Shown here piece by piece: positions 31,405 to 33,471 of a stretch of 33,471 nt of DNA. Numbering within the stretch: position 1 is the stretch's first letter; each line of letters opens with the position of its first letter. The notes under the pieces were generated by a model. That model was not told the DNA's origin. It saw only the letters and a program-made list of their open reading frames with translations, and did no database searches. Source of the stretch: Trueperaceae bacterium (GTDB lineage Bacteria > Deinococcota > Deinococci > Deinococcales > Trueperaceae); the NCBI GenBank assembly GCA_020431825.1, contig JAGQHN010000002.1, positions 57,859-91,329 of the forward strand. The letters are read 5' to 3'. A program made the position numbers and the translations under genes.

Positions 31405-32469
31405 TTAAAACCAGTCTTTTCTCCAGAAATAAATCAGCATTCCTATAGCAATACTAATCATAATGAACCACAGTCCCGGATAAGAAAAAAGCCAGTGCAG
31501 TTCGGGCATGTGGTCAAAATTCATGCCGTAAACGCCAACCAGAAAGCTTAAGGGGATAAAAATGGTTGAGATGATGGTCAGGACTTTCATAACTTCATTC
31601 ATGCGGTAACTTAACTGACTTAAGTAAAAGTCATGGAGGCTGGCTTGCAGTTCACGCAGGGACTCGAGCCCATCGGTTGCCTGTACCCCGTGGTCATGCA
31701 CATCGCGCAAATAAAGCTGCACATCTTTTGAGAGTAGCCCAGGTGCGTCACGCATCATGGCATTGATGACATCTCTTACGGGCCAGATACCTTTGCGTAA
31801 GACCAGCAGCTCATGGCGCAGGGTTCTTAGCTGCGTCATGATTTGTTTTGAGTTCGCTTCAATAATTTCTTCTTCTAAGTCTTCTAGCTGATCGCCAATA
31901 TTTTCTAAAACGCCAAAGTAAGCATCTACCAGCACATCAATCAGCGCATAAAAGAGAAAGTCAGAACCCAGGTTTCTCAGGCGGCTCTGCGAGTTTTGCA
32001 AACGTTTCCTGATGGGGTCAAAGACATCTCCGTGAATTTCCTGAAAGCTCAGGACAAAGTTTTCTCCAAGGACGAGACTCAGCTGCTCATTGGCAATGCT
32101 GCCAGTTTTATCAATATAAATCATGCGTAAGACAACATAGATATAGCTGTCATAAAGCTCGAGCTTGGGTCTTTGATGAATGCTGGCAATATCTTCCTGG
32201 GTTAAGGGGTGCAAATTGAAAGCATCGCCCAAATGCTCAATGAGGGTTGTATCGTGCAGACCTTCAATATTTATCCAGAGCTTTTCCCCTGGCGCTGGCA
32301 GGGCTATGTGATCTGGTTCAAGCGTTTGTTCTTGGAGGCTTTCAGCCTGATAGCGGTACTGATAAAGGCTGACTTGCTCGAGTTTGCGCTCACCGGTATA
32401 CATGACGGTGCCAGGCGCCATGCCCTGCTTCTGGCTTTTGCCCGTCATTCCGCTATTATGCTGGATCAT
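31405..32469 (-). CDS. corA: CorA-family magnesium/cobalt transporter
   Basis: 354 residues. CorA is a pentameric Mg2+ channel. A long N-terminal cytoplasmic domain is followed by helices (LRTLRHELLVLRKGIWPVRD, 'YRMNEVMKVLTIISTIFIPL') and two terminal transmembrane segments, with the signature YGMNF (GMN at 315-317) in the pore loop and a C-terminal basic tail (FWRKDWF). The start overlaps the end of mscS by 14 bp (32456-32469), and AAGG lies 8 nt upstream inside mscS, so the two are translationally linked. The order on this strand is unknown gene, mscS, corA. Confidence 0.95.
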   Translation of the reverse strand: MIQHNSGMTGKSQKQGMAPGTVMYTGERKLEQVSLYQYRYQAESLQEQTLEPDHIALPAPGEKLWINIEGLHDTTLIEHLGDAFNLHPLTQEDIASIHQRPKLELYDSYIYVVLRMIYIDKTGSIANEQLSLVLGENFVLSFQEIHGDVFDPIRKRLQNSQSRLRNLGSDFLFYALIDVLVDAYFGVLENIGDQLEDLEEEIIEANSKQIMTQLRTLRHELLVLRKGIWPVRDVINAMMRDAPGLLSKDVQLYLRDVHDHGVQATDGLESLRELQASLHDFYLSQLSYRMNEVMKVLTIISTIFIPLSFLVGVYGMNFDHMPELHWLFSYPGLWFIMISIAIGMLIYFWRKDWF

Positions 32470-33328
32470 GGGGCTGACCTTCGTGAATGATTTTTACAGG
32501 AAAGGCTTCGCTCTTAAGCCCGCTGTAAAGCGTGCGGTGAGGAAAGGGGATTTCGATATCGGCTGCGTCAAAAGCGCGTTTAATGTCTTCGTGGATACCA
32601 TTTAAGAGTTCAAGATAATTTTCTCTACTGGTCCAAACAGAAAACTGAAAATTAATCGAAGACTCTCCAAACCCCTGAGCAATAATAAGAGGAGCGGGTT
32701 CTTCGAGGCAAAGGGGGTTAGTGTCAGCGACCTCGAGCAGCACCTCTTTTACTTTTTTGAGATTTTCTTTGTAGGCAACGCCCAGTTTTACATCGATACG
32801 GCGAATAGGAAAACGGTTTAAATTGACGATTTCAGCTTTGACCATGGTTTCATTTGGGATGCGCACTAACAGATTGTCAAAAGTGCGCAGTTTGGTCGAG
32901 AGAAGATCAACCGTTAAGACTTCGCCTGTGCGACCATTAACAGTAATGATATCTCCGACTTCAACTGAGCGCTCAATCACCAAAAATAGCCCGCTAATAA
33001 TATTTGATACTGAGGTCTGAGAGGCAAAACCAACTGCTAAGGTAACAATGCCTGCTGCGCCCAGCAGGACATTAAAATCAAAGCCCAGTTCTCTTAGGCC
33101 TGAAATAAAAAAGAGCAAAAAAATCGTGTAACTGACCCCTCGTCTCAAAAGTAGGCGTTGCTGGGCAGTCAGGCTGGGAAGGGCTCGGTTTATGGTAAAG
33201 CGCGCGAACCGTGCCAGCAAAAAGCCAGCAGCAATAAGCAAAGCGGCCTGAAGTAAGGGAACATATTGATCGGCCTGTCCCAGAGCAGATAAGTTAAGGC
33301 GGCTTAGCCAGGTTTTAAGGGTTTCCAT
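32456..33328 (-). CDS. MscS-family mechanosensitive channel
   Basis: 290 residues. Three transmembrane helices (about 20-42, 65-85 and 88-110), the last with the Ala/Gly-rich MscS pore helix (GAAGIVTLAVGFASQTSVSN, 'IISGLFLVIERSVEVGDII'), followed by the beta-domain (VNGRTGEVLTVDLLSTKLRT) and an alpha/beta vestibule domain ending in 'EIPFPHRTLYS', the conserved MscS end. It opens on membrane tension to release osmolytes. AAGGA precedes the ATG. It overlaps corA by 14 bp and starts 8 nt after another gene's stop; osmotic and ionic homeostasis would be a coherent operon theme. Confidence 0.93.
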   Translation of the reverse strand: METLKTWLSRLNLSALGQADQYVPLLQAALLIAAGFLLARFARFTINRALPSLTAQQRLLLRRGVSYTIFLLFFISGLRELGFDFNVLLGAAGIVTLAVGFASQTSVSNIISGLFLVIERSVEVGDIITVNGRTGEVLTVDLLSTKLRTFDNLLVRIPNETMVKAEIVNLNRFPIRRIDVKLGVAYKENLKKVKEVLLEVADTNPLCLEEPAPLIIAQGFGESSINFQFSVWTSRENYLELLNGIHEDIKRAFDAADIEIPFPHRTLYSGLKSEAFPVKIIHEGQPHDPA

Positions 33329-33336
33329 GAGTATCC

Positions 33337-33471
33337 TTAAGTATGACTGAATAGGCGACTAAATGCGCGTAGAACCATATTCTTTTCGGCCTTTTGCCTT
33401 GGGTCAGTGACCCGCTCGGCCTTAGTAATCTCTCTGGGTGCCGCCTTACCCAGACGAATAGCGGCGAGGTC
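33337..33471 (-). CDS. 3' end of an unknown gene (partial, runs off window)
   Basis: On the minus strand, 44 codons are open from the window edge to TAA (33337-33339). The peptide is basic and helical-looking, ending AEKNMVLRAFSRLFSHT, with 'LGKAAPREITKAERV' earlier. Only the C-terminus is present, so the protein cannot be named. The stop lies 8 nt before the mscS start, so it is probably in the same operon. Confidence 0.5.
   Translation of the reverse strand, partial: DLAAIRLGKAAPREITKAERVTDPRQKAEKNMVLRAFSRLFSHT

Larger units (their letters stand above)
279..32737. repeat. CTCGAG highly iterated palindrome (about 90 copies across window)
   Basis: By eye I located about 90 copies of the 6-bp palindrome CTCGAG between 279 and 32737, roughly one every 370 bp; about 8 would be expected for a random 33.5-kb sequence with equal bases. 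Copies lie inside nearly every gene and in several intergenic regions. They fall in all three codon phases: Leu-Glu (7744), Ser-Ser (9628) and Ala-Arg-Ala (6928). Two copies are directly abutted at 28933 and 28939. Copies are scarce in the AT-rich genes: none in 19807-20544 and one in 17520-18284. Flanking G/C on the outside (gCTCGAGc) is common. Manual counting may be off by a few. The function is unknown; HIP1 of cyanobacteria is the closest known analogue. Confidence 0.9.

Overview
The window is a bacterial chromosome segment of intermediate G+C with compact, mostly core genes and no rRNA, tRNA, prophage or CRISPR. The best guess for the source is a member of the Deinococcota (Deinococcus-Thermus, perhaps a low-GC Trueperaceae-like lineage). 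Three things point that way: a csaB/DUF5693 envelope pair, many genes whose start codon follows a TANNNT (-10-like) hexamer by 6-9 nt with no Shine-Dalgarno (leaderless style), and the overall gene set. This assignment is an inference. The most striking global signal is the hexamer CTCGAG, which I counted about 90 times in 33.5 kb (about 8 expected by chance), in all codon frames and on both gene strands. It behaves like the HIP1-type iterated palindromes of cyanobacteria.

Layout. 1-3.0 kb: inorganic pyrophosphatase and a TerB/DUF697 protein, separated by unusually long hairpin-containing non-coding stretches. 3.0-7.4 kb: galT, an FtsB/DivIC-like protein, a DUF5693 membrane protein and CsaB pyruvyl transferase (cell-wall/S-layer anchoring). 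7.4-11.0 kb: secreted TPR protein, aroA, cmk and NAD kinase. 11.0-11.2 kb: a 161-bp MITE-like element. 11.2-14.3 kb: divergent thioredoxin 2 and a three-gene two-component operon (small exported protein, OmpR-type regulator, histidine kinase), preceded by direct CTTAAG repeats with the spacing of a PmrA box. 14.3-16.5 kb (minus): WYL regulator, VOC protein and DUF2461 protein. 16.6-19.7 kb: an NAD-salvage cassette (NrtR regulator with a symmetrical 38-bp operator over its promoter, an AT-rich unknown gene, and NAMPT), followed by an AT-rich DUF3800 gene. 20.6-26.8 kb: AFG1/ZapE ATPase, SulP transporter, RluA-like pseudouridine synthase (catalytic Asp replaced by Gly), PurU and an FprA-type ferredoxin-NADP reductase. 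26.9-30.6 kb: small membrane protein, large lipoprotein with a hairpin-rich leader, and a translationally coupled pair: a membrane protein with a duplicated His/Asp motif plus an anchored exported partner. 30.6-33.5 kb (minus): zinc-motif pRiA4b ORF-3-like protein, CorA, MscS and the 3' end of another gene.

The NAD theme recurs (nadK, NrtR, NAMPT, FprA). The strongest candidates for something undescribed are the CTCGAG system, the NrtR/unknown/NAMPT cassette with its operator, and the twin-motif membrane pair at 29.1-30.6 kb.
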